Assembly: GCA_017656265.1 (NCBI GenBank)
Contig: JACDOD010000008.1
Location: 1 to 64,000 of the forward strand
Direction of reading: 5' to 3'
DNA: 64,000 bases
DNA from: Bacillaceae bacterium
GTDB lineage: Bacteria; Bacillota; Bacilli; Bacillales; Alkalibacillaceae
Position 1 is the stretch's first letter; each line of letters begins with the position of its first letter. Under the pieces are notes generated by a model. That model made no database searches. It was given only the letters and a program-made list of their open reading frames with translations, and was not told the origin of the DNA. Both the position numbers and the translations under genes were made by a program. Shown in pieces: positions 61,389 through 64,000 of the stretch.

Positions 61389-62492
61389 CTATGCTACTCG
61401 ATTATCGTCGATGCCGTTTTGGAGGATGCTCGCTACCCGAATTCCTGTATCCTGCAGTATAAATGGAATATTTAGACCTGCTCTGGTCATCGTAACATAT
61501 AATAAAAACCCGACTAATTCTGAATGAGAGATGGTTAAACTTTCTGCCATGTATGCCAGGGAACCCTTTGCTGCCAGCGATGGGGTTCCATTTACATCAA
61601 TCACATAAACATTTCCCAGCTCATCTTCTTTCATATCCAGCCGGATTAAGTCATGCGCTCCCAGTGCCTGAAATACCCGTACGGCTGTTTCCCTGATGTT
61701 CATTCCTTTGGGATCTAACATTTCCAATAATTCAAACTCACTTCTGGCCTGGTATTCTATTGATTTAACCTGCTGGCTTCTGACGGAAAAATGTTCGGGG
61801 AAAGCCACGATTGGGAATACATCTGGATTTCCATTGCCGATCACACCTACTGTATATTCCCTTCCAGATAAATACGTCTCTACAATAATAGGCTGTTCTC
61901 CAATCAGTTTTCGGAGCTGCGCAATTTTAGCTGTAAACTCATCACGATTTCGAACGACGGATTGGGGATCAATGCCTATACTTCCTCCGCCCCCTGCAGG
62001 TTTGACAAACATCGGGTAACCAACCATTTTTTCGGCTTCTTCAATATCCTTTTTCTCTTCTTTTTCGGAAAACACGTAAAAACGGGGAATGGCAATCCCA
62101 TTCTTCCCAAGAATATCATATGTCAAATCCTTGTTGCGGCAAGCTTCCATCGTATCTACACCAGAGTGGGTATAAGGAATGCCATAAGATTCTAAAATGG
62201 CACGAATCCTTAAAGGACCGGTTCCATCATAAAGTGAATCCGGCTCATCCAAAAATCCTTCAGCAATCACAAACGCCACATCAATGGGTGTATAACGGTG
62301 AATATCTTCTTCCAATTGAGCAGCATTAAACACATTAACCGGCACAACATCCATTTCATAGCTGGTTAAAGCTTCAATAATACGCTCAACTGTTTCCGTT
62401 TTCGCACATTCATGAAAACGGGAGGTCCGCTGATGATCAGGAACCCAGTTATAAAGGAAAAGAACCCTCTGTTTCAACCCTTCATTCCCCAT
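61389..62492 (-). CDS. D-alanine-D-alanine ligase-like ATP-grasp protein
   Basis: VKPAGGGGSIGI, VETYLSGREYTVGVIG, VYVIDVNGTPSL. Confidence 0.8.
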   Translation of the reverse strand: MGNEGLKQRVLFLYNWVPDHQRTSRFHECAKTETVERIIEALTSYEMDVVPVNVFNAAQLEEDIHRYTPIDVAFVIAEGFLDEPDSLYDGTGPLRIRAILESYGIPYTHSGVDTMEACRNKDLTYDILGKNGIAIPRFYVFSEKEEKKDIEEAEKMVGYPMFVKPAGGGGSIGIDPQSVVRNRDEFTAKIAQLRKLIGEQPIIVETYLSGREYTVGVIGNGNPDVFPIVAFPEHFSVRSQQVKSIEYQARSEFELLEMLDPKGMNIRETAVRVFQALGAHDLIRLDMKEDELGNVYVIDVNGTPSLAAKGSLAYMAESLTISHSELVGFLLYVTMTRAGLNIPFILQDTGIRVASILQNGIDDNRVA

Positions 62493-62574
62493 TTCCTATA
62501 GTTTAGCAAGCTAATTATACTGATTGTTTTTAATGGAGGCAATAAAAAAGTTATTGGAAGTTTATACAGCATCT

Positions 62575-62665
62575 GGGTAAGGCAGTGCCCGCCGAAATCG
62601 CAGCATGTTGATAACATAAAAAATATCCGAACTTATTCATGTGACGATTGAATATCGTTCGGATA
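62575..62665. repeat. Truncated relative of the 55.2-55.6 kb element
   Basis: GGCAGTGCCCGCCGAAATCGCAGCATGTTGA and ATATCCGAACTTATTCATGTGACGATTGA match the ends of the larger element. Confidence 0.6.
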
Positions 62666-62704
62666 TGTCATGATCTTTTTATACTTTTGTTTCAGCCTTT
62701 CTCC

Positions 62705-63052
62705 CTATTCCTCATTTGTTTTTTTGTCTCGATACTTTTTATGCTTGTCCTTATCCCACTTCATAACAAAGCCATTTTCCTTCAATTTTTCATAATGCTT
62801 GTCCAGAAAAGACATTTTCTTGTCTGCCTTTTCCTGTGTAATTACTCCATATTCCACATATTTTTTTATGATATTTTTGTGAAGGTCAAAAAACTCTTTG
62901 TAAAGAGCTTCCATCTCCTTTTTTTGCTCATCTGTAAGGGTAACATCTGCCTTCACTTCAACATCTGTTTCCGGTTCTGCACCCACCGGATTAATGGCTG
63001 CCAGCATAAGAACAGAGATCATGGCAGCCAGAAGGACCGTCAGCCGCTTCAT
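62705..63052 (-). CDS. Small exported protein, YckD/DUF2680-like
   Basis: Signal peptide plus LTDEQKKEMEALYKEFFDLHKNIIKKYVEYGVIT. Confidence 0.75.
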   Translation of the reverse strand: MKRLTVLLAAMISVLMLAAINPVGAEPETDVEVKADVTLTDEQKKEMEALYKEFFDLHKNIIKKYVEYGVITQEKADKKMSFLDKHYEKLKENGFVMKWDKDKHKKYRDKKTNEE

Positions 63053-63288
63053 CTTGCATCTTCCCCTTTCATCATTTTTTCACCTATAGTTTGCCGACTT
63101 TTAAGAGGAATATGTAAAAAAGCTCTTGCTGAAGGAGATGGCTGGATGTGTGAGCAAGTATTACATTCCATTTATTTCTGTTACAGAAATTCTGGGCAAA
63201 TACCCTTTCGTTATTACCATTTTGTCTTGATTAAATCAAAAAAAATTGATTTAATGGAATAAATACGTACTGCAATAGAGGTATAACA

Positions 63289-64000
63289 ATGATGACTAGA
63301 AAAGATGCTGGTTTTAGCCCCATACCTGCTGTGGGAATCGTGGTCGGCCTGTGTTTAATTGGAGATTCTATGCTTTACATCACACTCCCCGTATTCTGGG
63401 AAGATGCTGGACTGTCTTCTTTGGTCCAGGTAGGGATACTATTATCCATCAATCGGTTCATTCGTATTCCCCTTAATCCTGTAATCGGCTGGTTTTATTC
63501 CCGCTTTTCTTTAGGGTCCGGTCTGATCATTGCTGTTATCATAACTGGTGCAGCGACCGTTGGATATGGTATCAGCCAAAGCTTTTGGTTCTTTTTCTTC
63601 TGCAGAATTTTATGGGGATTGGCATGGTCATTTTTAAATATAGGGGGGTACATGACTGTTGTCCGCTATTCCAGTGACCATGATCGTGGAAAACAAATCG
63701 GTACCTATAACGGCATTTACCGTCTGGGAAGCCTGGCAGGGATGCTTGTCGGAGGAGCCATGGTATATCTTGTTGGCTTTTCGTATGTTTCCATTTTGTT
63801 TGGATTGATTTCACTCACAGGTATCCTGATCATTCTTACTTCTATCGATGTTTTTAAGGGCGATGATCAGCACAATAAAAAAATGTTCCCTCATTCTAAA
63901 GCTGACGTTATGAAGCTCTTGTTCTCAAGAAGAATTATTGTAATTATTGTAACCGCTCTGTTTATTTCCCTGCTCTATGAAGGTGTGCTGACTTCCACTT
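63289..64000 (+). CDS. MFS transporter, 5' part (runs off the window)
   Basis: ORF from ATG 63289 MMTRKDAGFSPIPAVGIVVGLCLIGDSMLYITLPVFW..., open to the end; absent from track because there is no stop. Confidence 0.75.
   Translation, partial: MMTRKDAGFSPIPAVGIVVGLCLIGDSMLYITLPVFWEDAGLSSLVQVGILLSINRFIRIPLNPVIGWFYSRFSLGSGLIIAVIITGAATVGYGISQSFWFFFFCRILWGLAWSFLNIGGYMTVVRYSSDHDRGKQIGTYNGIYRLGSLAGMLVGGAMVYLVGFSYVSILFGLISLTGILIILTSIDVFKGDDQHNKKMFPHSKADVMKLLFSRRIIVIIVTALFISLLYEGVLTST

Noticed and set aside
62648-63262. 204-aa ORF on the + strand
   Set aside because: Antisense to the DUF2680-like exported gene, Phe/Leu-rich low-complexity composition, no RBS or recognisable domain

Overview
Gene-dense, moderately low-GC chromosomal segment that looks like Bacillaceae (Firmicutes): AGGAGG-type ribosome-binding sites, T-box leaders and typical Bacillus gene families. 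I found no rRNA, tRNA, CRISPR array, prophage or transposase. Main content: three T-box-controlled aminoacyl-tRNA synthetases (MetRS, archaeal-type ProRS, ArgRS) within 20 kb; glcDF; several NUDIX, GNAT and MFS proteins; an ABC-2 transporter with a two-component system; an MMPL transporter with a TetR regulator, twin operators and a frameshift; class Ib nrdIEF behind a cobalamin riboswitch; a five-gene cluster that matches the N-succinyl-amino-acid racemase route for D-to-L amino-acid conversion; a TPP-riboswitch thiamine-precursor transporter; and two Fur boxes, one of which lies inside the called start of a FhuF-like gene. The points most worth follow-up are the cobalamin riboswitch on nrdIEF, the D-amino-acid cluster, the T-box synthetase set with a perfect 21-bp hairpin in the proS leader, the twin operators and frameshift of the MMPL locus, the Fur-boxed orphan ATP-grasp gene, and several uncharacterised intergenic repeats. 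No clearly unprecedented system is demonstrated. Everything was read by eye, so family names come from motif recognition and not from database searches.
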